A DNA stretch of 6,715 bases from Dehalococcoidia bacterium (lineage in GTDB: Bacteria > Chloroflexota > Dehalococcoidia > Dehalococcoidales > E44-bin46), in assembly GCA_030634425.1 (NCBI GenBank), contig DAOWAU010000038.1:1-6715 (forward strand), given 5' to 3'. The position numbers were made by a program, and so were the translations under genes. Each line of letters begins with the position of its first letter. The first letter of the stretch is position 1. This document shows, piece by piece, positions 1-6,380 of this stretch. Below the pieces are notes generated by a model. That model was given only the letters and a program-made list of their open reading frames with translations. It was not told where the DNA came from and made no database searches.

Positions 1-1
1 A

Positions 2-24
2 TATGATATAAATAAAAGGCGAGG
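2..24 (+). promoter_or_regulatory. Possible -10 region and ribosome binding site of the sirtuin gene
   Basis: The first 31 bases are AT-rich and hold TATGAT (2-7), one mismatch from the -10 consensus, overlapping a second TATAAA-like hexamer (7-12). A GAGG Shine-Dalgarno core (21-24) lies 7 nt before the ATG at 32. The -35 region would lie left of the window, so the promoter half of this call cannot be confirmed. The ribosome binding site supports the chosen start. Confidence 0.4.
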
Positions 25-31
25 CTGAGCT

Positions 32-811
32 ATGGGGAAACAGGACCAAGATACCCTTATAGATAGAGTGGCTGACCTGATTGTGAAGGCTAAAAGGGTG
101 GTAGTCTTCACCGGGGCCGGGATTAGTACTGAATCGGGTATTCCCGATTTCCGCAGCCCTGGTGGAATCTGGGAGAGATTTGACCCAGAGGACTTCACCT
201 ATCAGAGGCTTATGGGCAGCCCTGAAGCGAGGAGAAAATGGTGGCAGATATTTCAGGAAAGGGAGTTGCCCACTGATGCCGAGCCCAATCCAGCCCACCT
301 TGCTATTGCTGAACTGGATAAGCTGGGCAAGCTTGACTGTGTCATTACCCAAAATATAGATAACCTGCACCAGAAGGCTGGGGTGCCAGACGATAAGGTG
401 TTTGAACTCCATGGCAACATGCGGTGGATAGTATGTTTGAACTGTGGCAAGCGCTACCCTCTTGAACAAATTAAAGTCAGGCTGGATAAGGGTGAGGAAA
501 TCCCGGACTGCGAGTCCTGCCATGGCATCCTGAAACCAGATATTGTTCTCTTTGGTGAGACACTGCCAGAGAAGGTGTTTGAAGAGGCAACCCAGCGCTC
601 ATACAGCGCTGACCTCTTTATGGTAATTGGCTCCACTCTAATTGTTTATCCCGCCGCCTATATGCCTATCTATGCCGTTGATTCGGGAGCCAAACTGGTT
701 ATCATTAATCTCAGCCCCACCCCTATGGACAGGCAAGCCGCCGTCCTCATTAAGGCCAAGGCTGGAGAAACAATGTCGAAGGTAATAGAGCGGGTAAGAG
801 AAAAGCTCTGA
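32..811 (+). CDS. cobB: NAD-dependent protein deacetylase, Sir2/CobB sirtuin family
   Basis: Sirtuins remove acetyl or other acyl groups from lysines in cytoplasmic proteins, using NAD+ and releasing nicotinamide and O-acyl-ADP-ribose. The 259 residues are a normal length for a bacterial single-domain sirtuin. Visible motifs in order: the NAD-binding GAGISTESGIPDFR (28-41), QNID (107-110), the catalytic His127 in ELHGN, four zinc cysteines (135, 138, 160, 163), GSTLIVYPAA (200-209), and INLSPTP near the end. The third is usually G-T/S-S-L, so its second and third residues are S-T here. An ungapped alignment from memory to E. coli CobB puts Trp71 and Phe74 where CobB has the Tyr-x-x-Arg pair that binds succinyl groups. 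This suggests plain deacetylation (inference). The ATG at 32 has a GAGG site 7 nt upstream. The gene is alone on the + strand and converges with the zinc-finger gene after a 6-bp gap. Confidence 0.95.
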   Translation: MGKQDQDTLIDRVADLIVKAKRVVVFTGAGISTESGIPDFRSPGGIWERFDPEDFTYQRLMGSPEARRKWWQIFQERELPTDAEPNPAHLAIAELDKLGKLDCVITQNIDNLHQKAGVPDDKVFELHGNMRWIVCLNCGKRYPLEQIKVRLDKGEEIPDCESCHGILKPDIVLFGETLPEKVFEEATQRSYSADLFMVIGSTLIVYPAAYMPIYAVDSGAKLVIINLSPTPMDRQAAVLIKAKAGETMSKVIERVREKL

Positions 812-817
812 AACCCT

Positions 818-1300
818 TCAGCGTACCCGGCTGACAGCAAGATAAACACCCAGAGCCACCGCCAGAAGACCGAAGGGACTAAATCCACCAAACCAAAGCC
901 CCCACGGAGGAAAGATACTAATCACATAGCTTATCACCATGGTGGCACCGGCAATAAAGGCCAAGCTCCTACCCCGCTTGCGATTAACCGAACGGCTAAT
1001 CACCTCGCCAATGGCAAAACCGAAACCAGCAGCCAAGAGGAAATTAAAGTAAGCAGCACCCCTCACCGCCCCAGTTGCCCACCAGGCTGCGCCACAGGCA
1101 AAGGCCATGCTTGTTGCGACCAATATAGCCCTCAGATAATACCTTTTAGTAATGTGAAAGGTAGGCAGCTTCTGTAGCCGAGCACAATCAGGGCATCGAG
1201 CACCGACTGGTGTCTGCACCAGGCACTTAGGGCATATCGGCTTACCACACTTACCACACCTCAGGTCAGTTTCAACATTAGGGTGATTGGTACATCTCAT
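818..1300 (-). CDS. B-box-like zinc-finger, multi-pass membrane protein of unknown function
   Basis: This 160-residue protein has no function I can name. Residues 3-39 carry a cysteine/histidine pattern, C3-H6-C15-C18-C23-C26-C36-C39, resembling the B-box-type zinc finger found at the N-terminus of some bacterial rhomboid-like membrane proteins (CxNHPxxE...CxxCxKPICPxCL...GxRCPxC). After a basic stretch (about 40-57) come three or four hydrophobic segments at about 55-76, 81-101, 112-130 and 141-157. The finger would probably lie in the cytoplasm, next to positively charged residues. No rhomboid Ser/His catalytic motif is visible and the protein is much too short for a rhomboid protease. No clear Shine-Dalgarno site precedes the ATG at 1300. 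The gene follows the terminator that closes the upstream operon, so it is probably transcribed separately. It is a real gene on the strength of its coherent domain layout. Confidence 0.85.
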   Translation of the reverse strand: MRCTNHPNVETDLRCGKCGKPICPKCLVQTPVGARCPDCARLQKLPTFHITKRYYLRAILVATSMAFACGAAWWATGAVRGAAYFNFLLAAGFGFAIGEVISRSVNRKRGRSLAFIAGATMVISYVISIFPPWGLWFGGFSPFGLLAVALGVYLAVSRVR

Positions 1301-1322
1301 TTTATTAAGCCGTAACAGTTTT

Positions 1323-1328
1323 ATTATG
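1323..1328 (-). promoter_or_regulatory. Weak -10 candidate for the zinc-finger membrane gene
   Basis: On the - strand CATAAT (1328 to 1323) is one mismatch from TATAAT and lies 22 nt before the ATG at 1300, just downstream of the operon terminator. No good -35 hexamer stands at the right distance. It is proposed mainly because the gene sits behind a terminator and needs some promoter. Confidence 0.25.
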
Positions 1329-1344
1329 GAGACAGCCGGGGCTT

Positions 1345-1385
1345 AAAAAGGCAGAGGCTAGCTAACCCTAGCCCTCGCCTCTGCC
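1345..1385 (-). terminator. Intrinsic terminator closing the rny-ymdB-PHP run
   Basis: Read on the - strand, GGCAGAGGC (1385-1377) pairs perfectly with GCCTCTGCC (1358-1350), giving a 9-bp GC-rich stem. Inside the 18-nt loop an extra GCTA/TAGC pair can form around GGGT. Five Ts (1349-1345) follow the stem directly. The ascending arm lies within the last codons of the PHP gene, and the descending arm begins at the final base of its TAG stop (1358-1360). On the + strand the same stem has no T-run after it, so it serves only the leftward genes. Confidence 0.8.
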
Positions 1386-2200
1386 AGAGCGATAAGACGC
1401 TCCGCCGCTTCTATGGGCACCTCAGCACCTCCAATCATAGTCTCGGTGTCGGCCTCCAGGCCGTGGTAATCACTACCGCCGGTGGTAATGAGATGGTTCC
1501 TATCGGCTAAGCCGACCAGCCCAGCTACCTCCTCAGCGGTATATTCTTTGTAATAAGCTTCGATGCCTACCAGACCAGCCGCCTTTAGCTCGGTAACCAC
1601 CGTCTCCAGGTTATCAACAGTTAAAGGGTGTGCCAGCACCGGCAACCCGCCAGTCTTTATTACTAGTTCCACCGCCTCCACAGGAATCATCTTTACCCCC
1701 TCAACATAGGCCAGCCCATCCCGACCTAAATATTTGGCAAATGCCTGGCTAACCGAGTCTACATAACCCTTGGCTAACATAGCTTGAGCAATATGAGGAC
1801 GACCCATAGAACCGGTGCCAGCTATTTCCTGGACTCGCTCCCACTCAATATGAATACCCAAATCCCCCAGTTTAGCAATCATCCTCTGAGCCCTATCCCG
1901 CCGAGAATTACACACTCTCTCCAGCCTAACCCTCAGCTCCTCACTGGTATAATCTATAAAGTAGCCTAAAATATGGACTTCACCACGAGGGACATAGGTG
2001 CTGATTTCCACGCCAGGTATTACTTTCAGCCCGGAGAAAGCCCTAGCCGCTGCTAAGGCAGGAGCAACACCATCCACATTGTCATGGTCAGCAAGGGCAA
2101 TAACGGTTAGCCCCTGCTCTGCTGATTTACGGACAATCTCCTCGGGGCTAAATCGACCATCAGAGGCGGTAGAGTGTAGATGGAGATCTACCTTAGCCAC
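1358..2200 (-). CDS. PHP-domain metal-dependent phosphoesterase, RNase AM/YciV type
   Basis: The 280-residue protein is a PHP (polymerase and histidinol phosphatase) family phosphoesterase of the stand-alone COG0613 type. Metal-ligand motifs are all present: HLHSTASDG (7-15, His7, His9, Asp14), ADHD (37-40), the Glu in PGVE (65), His76 in HILGY, RPH (134-136), AHP (His191) and SDYH (Asp244, His246). Family members include E. coli RNase AM (YciV), which trims RNA 5' ends, and enzymes that dephosphorylate 3',5'-nucleoside bisphosphates such as pAp. Which substrate this one uses cannot be read from the sequence. The start is GTG at 2200, with an AGGAGGTG ribosome site 8 nt upstream. The TAA of the preceding gene ends 2 bp before it, so translation is probably coupled. 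It is the last gene before the terminator at 1345-1385. Confidence 0.92.
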   Translation of the reverse strand: MAKVDLHLHSTASDGRFSPEEIVRKSAEQGLTVIALADHDNVDGVAPALAAARAFSGLKVIPGVEISTYVPRGEVHILGYFIDYTSEELRVRLERVCNSRRDRAQRMIAKLGDLGIHIEWERVQEIAGTGSMGRPHIAQAMLAKGYVDSVSQAFAKYLGRDGLAYVEGVKMIPVEAVELVIKTGGLPVLAHPLTVDNLETVVTELKAAGLVGIEAYYKEYTAEEVAGLVGLADRNHLITTGGSDYHGLEADTETMIGGAEVPIEAAERLIALAEARARVS

Positions 2201-2202
2201 TA

Positions 2203-2970
2203 TTACTCCACCTCCTCACAGATGCGGTCAATGTTTGTCGCCCTACCACTGCTGTCATCCACCTCAACCACCACGGCGTTAAATACTGTTTTGCCTTTGC
2301 CTACAGATAAACGATGGGGTATCATAGTTAGAAAACGGCGAAGTACCGCATCGGCATCATCACCGATAACTGAATCGGTGGGTCCGGTCATGCCGATATC
2401 AGTCACATAGGCGGTGCCGTTTGGGAGTAACTGAGCATCAATGGTTCCCACATGAGTATGGGTGCCGAGCACAGCGCTGACTCGACCGTCTAGGTATCGT
2501 CCCAGGGCTATTTTCTCTGACGTTGCCTCAGCATGGAAATCAATGATAATAACCGGTGGCTTGTGTTTCAGCTCAGCGAGCAGTTGATCCATAGCTCTAA
2601 AGGGGCAATCGAAACTGCCTATAAAGGCTCTCCCCATCAGATTAACCACCATAACCTGACCCTCTAATAGATAGCCTCTACCGGGCACGCCTGAGGGATA
2701 ATTTAACGGACGTAGTATAGGCATGTTACTATTGAGGTAGGGAATAATCTCTTTGTGAGCCCATATATGGTTGCCTGAGGTCAACACATCAACGCCAGCA
2801 TCAAATAGTGCCCTAGCCGTAGTTGAGGTTAGACCCAAACCACCAGCAGCATTCTCACCATTGGCAATAACCAAGTCCAACCCATATTTCTGGCGTAAGC
2901 CTGGTAAAAGTGCCTGTACCGCCCTCCTACCAGGCTTACCAATTACATCACCAATGGCTAATATTAACAC
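2203..2970 (-). CDS. ymdB: YmdB-type metallophosphoesterase (TIGR00282 family)
   Basis: The 255-residue protein matches the TIGR00282/YmdB family of calcineurin-like phosphodiesterases. In B. subtilis YmdB is a cytoplasmic phosphodiesterase, active on cyclic nucleotides in vitro, that affects biofilm and motility decisions. The dimetal site is intact: Asp8 (IGDVIGKPGR), Glu39 and Asn40 (NGENAAGG), Asn67 and His68 (SGNHIW), His146 (DFHAEATSEK), then His171 and His173 (GTHTHV). The first five fall at the same numbers I recall for B. subtilis YmdB. The start is GTG at 2970. An in-frame TAG (the end of rny) sits 9 nt upstream, so a longer protein is excluded. A purine-rich AGGAAGAG overlapping that stop is the likely ribosome site. 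Tight spacing on both sides puts it in one operon with rny and the PHP gene. Confidence 0.93.
   Translation of the reverse strand: MLILAIGDVIGKPGRRAVQALLPGLRQKYGLDLVIANGENAAGGLGLTSTTARALFDAGVDVLTSGNHIWAHKEIIPYLNSNMPILRPLNYPSGVPGRGYLLEGQVMVVNLMGRAFIGSFDCPFRAMDQLLAELKHKPPVIIIDFHAEATSEKIALGRYLDGRVSAVLGTHTHVGTIDAQLLPNGTAYVTDIGMTGPTDSVIGDDADAVLRRFLTMIPHRLSVGKGKTVFNAVVVEVDDSSGRATNIDRICEEVE
2209..2217 (-). promoter_or_regulatory. Strong ribosome binding site for the PHP gene
   Basis: GAGGAGGTG (2217 to 2209 on the - strand) is a near-full Shine-Dalgarno sequence 8 nt before the GTG at 2200. It lies inside the final Glu-Glu-Val codons of the YmdB gene. It decides the GTG start and suggests translational coupling. 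Confidence 0.8.
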
Positions 2971-2979
2971 TAACTCTTC

Positions 2980-4536
2980 CTACTTAGCATAGTCTACAGC
3001 CCTTGTCTCCCTGAGCACGGTAACCTTTATCTGCCCTGGATACTCCATGCTCTCCTCTATCTTCTTAACAATATCCCGAACCAGCCTCATAGCCCCCAAA
3101 TCATCAATCTCCTCCGGCTTGACCAGGACACGGATTTCACGACCGGCCTGAATAGCAAAGGACTTCTCCACCCCCGTGAAGCCATCGGCTATATCTTCGA
3201 GGGCCTTTAGCCGCTTCAGGTAGCTCTCCAACAACTCGCGCCTTGCTCCGGGTCGGGCACCACTGATAGCATCAGCCGCTGAAATAATGAAGCCCCAAAT
3301 GCCGACGGTATCAGCCTCAAGGTGATGCTCAATGATACCCTGAACCACCTCAGGGGATTTATCCCACTGCTTAACCAAGTCAGCCCCAATGGCAGCGTGA
3401 CTGCCCTCCACCTCGCGGTCCACTGCCTTACCAATATCATGAAGCAGACCAGACTTCTTAGCCAGGGCAACATCAGTATTCAACTCTGAAGCAATCATAC
3501 CAGCCAGATAGGCAGCCTCAATACTATGGGTTAAGACATTCTGCCCATAGCTAGTGCGATACTTGAGGCGACCAAGCAATCTGACTAAGGCAGGGTGCAA
3601 TCCATGCACCCCCACTTGGTATGCCGCCTGCTCTCCAGCGCTAAGGATGGTAGCATCTACTTCCTCTTTAGCCTTGGCTACCACCTCTTCAATACGAGCT
3701 GGATGGATACGCCCATCAAGGATAAGCTTATTTAGAGCAACGCGAGCCACCTCTCGCCGCACCGGGTCAAAGCTAGACAGAGTCACTGCCTCAGGGGTAT
3801 CGTCAATAACTAGGTCAACACCGGTAGCCTGCTCCAAGGCTCTGATATTGCGACCTTCCCGTCCGATGAGCCGACCCTTCATCTCGTCGCTGGGGAGGGG
3901 AACACTAGCCGTGGTAGTCTCAGAGACAACCTCAGAGGCGGAACGCTGGATAGCCTGGGATAGGATGCCCTGAGCCTTCTGGTCAGCTTCCTCCTTTAAC
4001 TTGGCTTCCCACTCCCGAAGGCGCCGAGAGGCTTCCTCCTGCATCTCAATCTCCATAGCCCCGAGCAGTTGTTGCTTTGCCTCCTCAGTAGACATGCCCG
4101 AAATCAGCTCTAGCTGCTTTAACTGCTTATTTCTAGCCTCTTTAATCTGGGAGCGAATGGATTCTATCTCCTTTTCTTTACTACCCATGGCTTTTTCCCG
4201 ATAGCCCACGTCTTCTAACTTGCGCTCCAAGGTCGCTTCCTTCTGAGACAGACGGTTCTCGCGCCGCTGTAGTTCAGAGCGCCGTTCCCGATGCTCAGCC
4301 TCGGCTACTGACTTGAATTTCCCCGCTTCCTCCTTGGCCTCATGGAGTATTTCCTTGGCTCTGATCTCAGCGTCGGTCCTCACTTTAGACGCCTTCTTCT
4401 CGGCGAGACGTATCTGCCGGTTAATCATCGCTCGCCTGAAGAGGAACATAGCGGCCCCCCCAGCCACCCCACCAATGAGGAAACTAAATAGAATTGTTAT
4501 TATATTTATTGTCGTTACATCTATTGCTACTGGCAT
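2980..4536 (-). CDS. rny: Ribonuclease Y, membrane-anchored endoribonuclease
   Basis: RNase Y starts mRNA decay by cutting single-stranded RNA and is tethered to the cytoplasmic membrane. The 518 residues are close to the usual 520. Domains in order: one N-terminal transmembrane helix (about 10-33), a long charged coiled coil (about 40-200) rich in Glu, Lys and Arg, a KH RNA-binding domain with [10 protein letters not shown] (221-230), and an HD domain with His337, the His366-Asp367 pair in LLHDIGK, His380, EHH (403-405) and Asp422 in [16 protein letters not shown]. All expected HD metal ligands are visible. The ATG at 4536 is preceded by GAGGT with a 5-nt gap. An 83-bp leader region separates it from recX and holds a promoter candidate. 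The next gene, ymdB, starts 9 bp after its TAG in the same frame. Confidence 0.97.
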   Translation of the reverse strand: MPVAIDVTTINIITILFSFLIGGVAGGAAMFLFRRAMINRQIRLAEKKASKVRTDAEIRAKEILHEAKEEAGKFKSVAEAEHRERRSELQRRENRLSQKEATLERKLEDVGYREKAMGSKEKEIESIRSQIKEARNKQLKQLELISGMSTEEAKQQLLGAMEIEMQEEASRRLREWEAKLKEEADQKAQGILSQAIQRSASEVVSETTTASVPLPSDEMKGRLIGREGRNIRALEQATGVDLVIDDTPEAVTLSSFDPVRREVARVALNKLILDGRIHPARIEEVVAKAKEEVDATILSAGEQAAYQVGVHGLHPALVRLLGRLKYRTSYGQNVLTHSIEAAYLAGMIASELNTDVALAKKSGLLHDIGKAVDREVEGSHAAIGADLVKQWDKSPEVVQGIIEHHLEADTVGIWGFIISAADAISGARPGARRELLESYLKRLKALEDIADGFTGVEKSFAIQAGREIRVLVKPEEIDDLGAMRLVRDIVKKIEESMEYPGQIKVTVLRETRAVDYAK

Positions 4537-4554
4537 TCTTTACCTCACTTCCTC

Positions 4555-4567
4555 TGACTCTAAGTCA
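4555..4567. repeat. 13-bp palindrome in the rny leader
   Basis: TGACT (4555-4559) and AGTCA (4563-4567) form a perfect 5-bp inverted repeat with a 3-bp spacer. It lies between the predicted rny transcription start (about 4575) and the rny ribosome site (4542-4546). The same TTGACT string occurs again in the -35 candidate at 4606-4611. It could be a regulator half-site pair, but it is short enough to occur by chance. Confidence 0.3.
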
Positions 4568-4581
4568 AACTATAGATTTAA

Positions 4582-4611
4582 ATACTACTTACTCCACCAA
4601 TCCGAAGTCAA
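4582..4611 (-). promoter_or_regulatory. Promoter candidate for rny-ymdB-PHP
   Basis: On the - strand TTGACT (4611-4606) and TAGTAT (4587-4582) are separated by 18 bp. They match the sigma-70 consensus at five and four of six bases. The predicted start near 4575 gives a leader of about 38 nt before the rny ATG. The AT-rich 83-bp gap here contrasts with the 2- and 9-bp gaps downstream, which fits an internal promoter. Readthrough from recA-recX is also possible. Confidence 0.5.
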
Positions 4612-4619
4612 CATAAAAG

Positions 4620-5249
4620 CTACCTTGCCCCCTGTTTCTGCCATACCCGTTCCACAGCATGATTTATCACCCCATAACTAAAGCCACGCCGCTTAAGGTA
4701 GCCAGCTAACCGGTGACGAAAGCCCTGATAGTCAGACACAGGTAAGCTGCGAGCTTTATTAAGGGCTGCTCGATAAGCACTATCCTCATCATCAATTACG
4801 CCCACCGCCTGGTCTATAGTATCTTCGGCTACCCCCTTTCGCCTTAGTTCCAACCTAGTTAGCCACCGACTGCGCGGGCTAAATGATTGCCGATTAGCCC
4901 TCCAGAATTGAGCAAAGGCTGCATCATCCACTAGCCCCTGCTCCCTCAGCCTGGTGAACACTTCCTCCACACTCTCACTATCAAAACCACGCCGAGAAAG
5001 TCGCTCCTTTAGCTCAAACTCGCTCCGAGGTCGATAGCTAAGGTAACGGAGAGCAGCGTTGAGGCAGCGATGGGACTGGTCAGACCTGGCCAGTGCTTCA
5101 ATCTGACTAGGGGATAGCTCTTGTCCCACCTGCAAGCCCTCTTTTAGCACCACCTCGGCATCCAAACTAAAGGCGAACTTGCCATCGAGGGATATATTGA
5201 CTCGCTTTCTCCCACCCTTCCCGAAACGGATGGCGCTAATTTTCTTCAT
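4620..5249 (-). CDS. recX: Regulatory protein RecX, modulator of RecA
   Basis: RecX binds inside the RecA filament groove and limits or disassembles it. From Met at 5249 the protein has 209 residues. An N-terminal beta-type segment (about 1-55, with VNISLDGKFAFSLD) precedes three three-helix repeats: about 62-106 (ALRYLSYRPRSEFELKERLSRRGF), 107-150 (FAQFWRANRQSFSPRSRWLTRLELRRKGV) and 155-203 (YLKRRGFSYGVINHAVERVW). An in-frame ATG at 5276 would add nine residues, but it sits directly against a stable hairpin (5277-5302) and has no good ribosome site. The ATG at 5249 has AGAGGGG 9 nt upstream and gives the usual RecX beginning (MKKISAIR). The gene lies directly after recA, 96 bp from its stop, as in many bacteria. 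Confidence 0.93.
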   Translation of the reverse strand: MKKISAIRFGKGGRKRVNISLDGKFAFSLDAEVVLKEGLQVGQELSPSQIEALARSDQSHRCLNAALRYLSYRPRSEFELKERLSRRGFDSESVEEVFTRLREQGLVDDAAFAQFWRANRQSFSPRSRWLTRLELRRKGVAEDTIDQAVGVIDDEDSAYRAALNKARSLPVSDYQGFRHRLAGYLKRRGFSYGVINHAVERVWQKQGAR

Positions 5250-5258
5250 TAACCCACA

Positions 5259-5265
5259 CCCCTCT
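5259..5265 (-). promoter_or_regulatory. Ribosome binding site deciding the recX start
   Basis: AGAGGGG (5265 to 5259 on the - strand) stands 9 nt before the ATG at 5249 and within the nine extra codons of the longer reading. Its position favours the shorter RecX protein. Confidence 0.6.
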
Positions 5266-5276
5266 TTTAAAGACAT

Positions 5277-5302
5277 AAGGCTGAAGCCTATGCCTCAGCC
5301 TT
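5277..5302 (-). terminator. Intercistronic hairpin between recA and recX, possible attenuator
   Basis: On the - strand AAGGCTGAGGC (5302-5292) and GCTTCAGCCTT (5287-5277) form an 11-bp stem with one G-U pair, closed by an ATAG loop. The stem is followed by ATGTCTTT, so the T-run is interrupted and weak. This suggests partial rather than full termination after recA (inference). In E. coli a hairpin at the same place lets only a small share of recA transcripts continue into recX. It could equally protect the recA mRNA 3' end. Confidence 0.55.
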
Positions 5303-5345
5303 TCTCGCTCCTATTACCTTTATCAAGTTGTCTATTTAAGGTGTG

Positions 5346-6359
5346 TTAAACACTAGGCACTGTAATATGAGTGGTGGCGACTGAGGCTCTAATCTTCTGT
5401 TCAATCTCCTGAGCAAGCTCAGGATTCTGATTCAGGTGTTGCTTGGCACTCTCCCTACCCTGTCCTAAGCGAATATCACCGTAGGAGAAGAAAGCGCCCG
5501 CCTTTTTTATTAGCCCACAGTCCACACCGAGGTCAATAAGATTACCCTCCTTGCTTATTCCATGGTCAAACATAATGTCAAACTCAGCCTTCCTGAAGGG
5601 AGGGGCAACCTTATTTTTGACCACCCTAGCCTTGACATGGCTGCCTATAGCCTCGTCTCCCCGCTTGATGGTCTCCACACGCCTCAGGTCTATCCTTATT
5701 GAGCTGTAGAACTTCAATGCCCTGCCACCTGGTGTCACCTCAGGATTGCCAAAGATAATACCAACCTTTTCTCTCAGCTGGTTGATGAATATTACTGCTG
5801 TGCCTGACTTACCGATAGCGGCGGCTAGCTTTCTCAGTGCTTGCGACATCAGGCGGGCTTGTAAACCAATATGGGCATCCCCCATCTCCCCCTCAATTTC
5901 AGCTCTGGGCACTAAGGCAGCTACACTATCAATCACTATCACATCAATAGCCCCGCTCCTGACCAACGCCTCAGTAATGTCCAGAGCCTCCTCCCCCGCA
6001 TCAGGTTGAGAGATGAGCAGGTCATCAACCTTAACCCCGCAATTGCTAGCATAGGCAGGGTCCATGGCATGCTCCACATCAATATAGGCAACCACACCCC
6101 CCTGCTTCTGGGCTTCAGCAATTATATGCTGGCCTAGGGTAGTTTTCCCTGACGCCTCGGGGCCAAATATTTCCGTAATTCGCCCTCTGGGGACACCCCC
6201 CACACCCAAGGCTAGGTCTAAAGCCAGTGAACCGGTGGGAATTGCTTCAATCGGCGGTATAGACGCCGCCTCCCCCAACTTCATCACTGAACCTTTGCCA
6301 TATCGCCTTTCAATTTGGCTAATAGCCAGGTCTAGCGCCTTCTCCTTCTCCGTTATCAT
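5346..6359 (-). CDS. recA: Recombinase A
   Basis: RecA forms ATP-dependent filaments on single-stranded DNA, drives homologous strand exchange and triggers LexA self-cleavage in the SOS response. The 337 residues form a complete core. Visible are the N-terminal helix ([20 protein letters not shown]), Walker [10 protein letters not shown] (66-74), the catalytic Glu96 in [10 protein letters not shown], Walker [16 protein letters not shown] (140-154), the DNA-binding L1 region ([24 protein letters not shown]), and the L2 region with [22 protein letters not shown] (191-212) followed by the ALKFYSSIR signature. The C-terminus lacks the strongly acidic tail known from E. coli. An in-frame TAA lies 6 nt before the ATG at 6359, which fixes the start, yet no Shine-Dalgarno site is visible. 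The start codon lies in an inverted repeat (6352-6380). Confidence 0.99.
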   Translation of the reverse strand: MITEKEKALDLAISQIERRYGKGSVMKLGEAASIPPIEAIPTGSLALDLALGVGGVPRGRITEIFGPEASGKTTLGQHIIAEAQKQGGVVAYIDVEHAMDPAYASNCGVKVDDLLISQPDAGEEALDITEALVRSGAIDVIVIDSVAALVPRAEIEGEMGDAHIGLQARLMSQALRKLAAAIGKSGTAVIFINQLREKVGIIFGNPEVTPGGRALKFYSSIRIDLRRVETIKRGDEAIGSHVKARVVKNKVAPPFRKAEFDIMFDHGISKEGNLIDLGVDCGLIKKAGAFFSYGDIRLGQGRESAKQHLNQNPELAQEIEQKIRASVATTHITVPSV

Positions 6360-6380
6360 CTTCGCTTAACTAATGATAAC
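6352..6380. repeat. Inverted repeat over the recA start codon and -10 box, candidate operator
   Basis: On the - strand GTTATCAT (6380-6373) and ATGATAAC (6359-6352) are perfect 8-bp inverted copies separated by 13 nt. One arm covers the predicted -10 box and the other is the first eight bases of recA. The centre (6366) is where transcription is predicted to start. Its form suits a dimeric repressor such as LexA, but it does not match the SOS box types I know. If transcription starts further upstream, the same repeat could fold in RNA and hide the start codon. Confidence 0.5.

Noticed and set aside
818..836. Possible terminator for the sirtuin gene (TCAGC/GCTGA stem)
   Set aside because: It is a 5-bp stem with no following T-run and lies within the end of the convergent gene, too weak to call.
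3554..3973. 139-codon open frame on the + strand
   Set aside because: It lies wholly antisense to the conserved KH/HD coding part of rny, has a low-complexity Ser/Arg/Thr composition, and shows no domain.
4313..4681. 122-codon + strand frame spanning the rny-recX gap
   Set aside because: It is antisense to the rny 5' end and the recX 3' end. Its hydrophobic stretch is a reverse image of the RNase Y membrane helix codons.
5250..5276. Longer RecX start at the ATG at 5276
   Set aside because: It abuts an 11-bp hairpin and has no ribosome site. The downstream ATG at 5249 has one and matches the usual RecX N-terminus. Not fully excluded.
5746..6009. 87-codon + strand frame
   Set aside because: It is antisense to the most conserved part of recA, with no ribosome site or recognisable motif.
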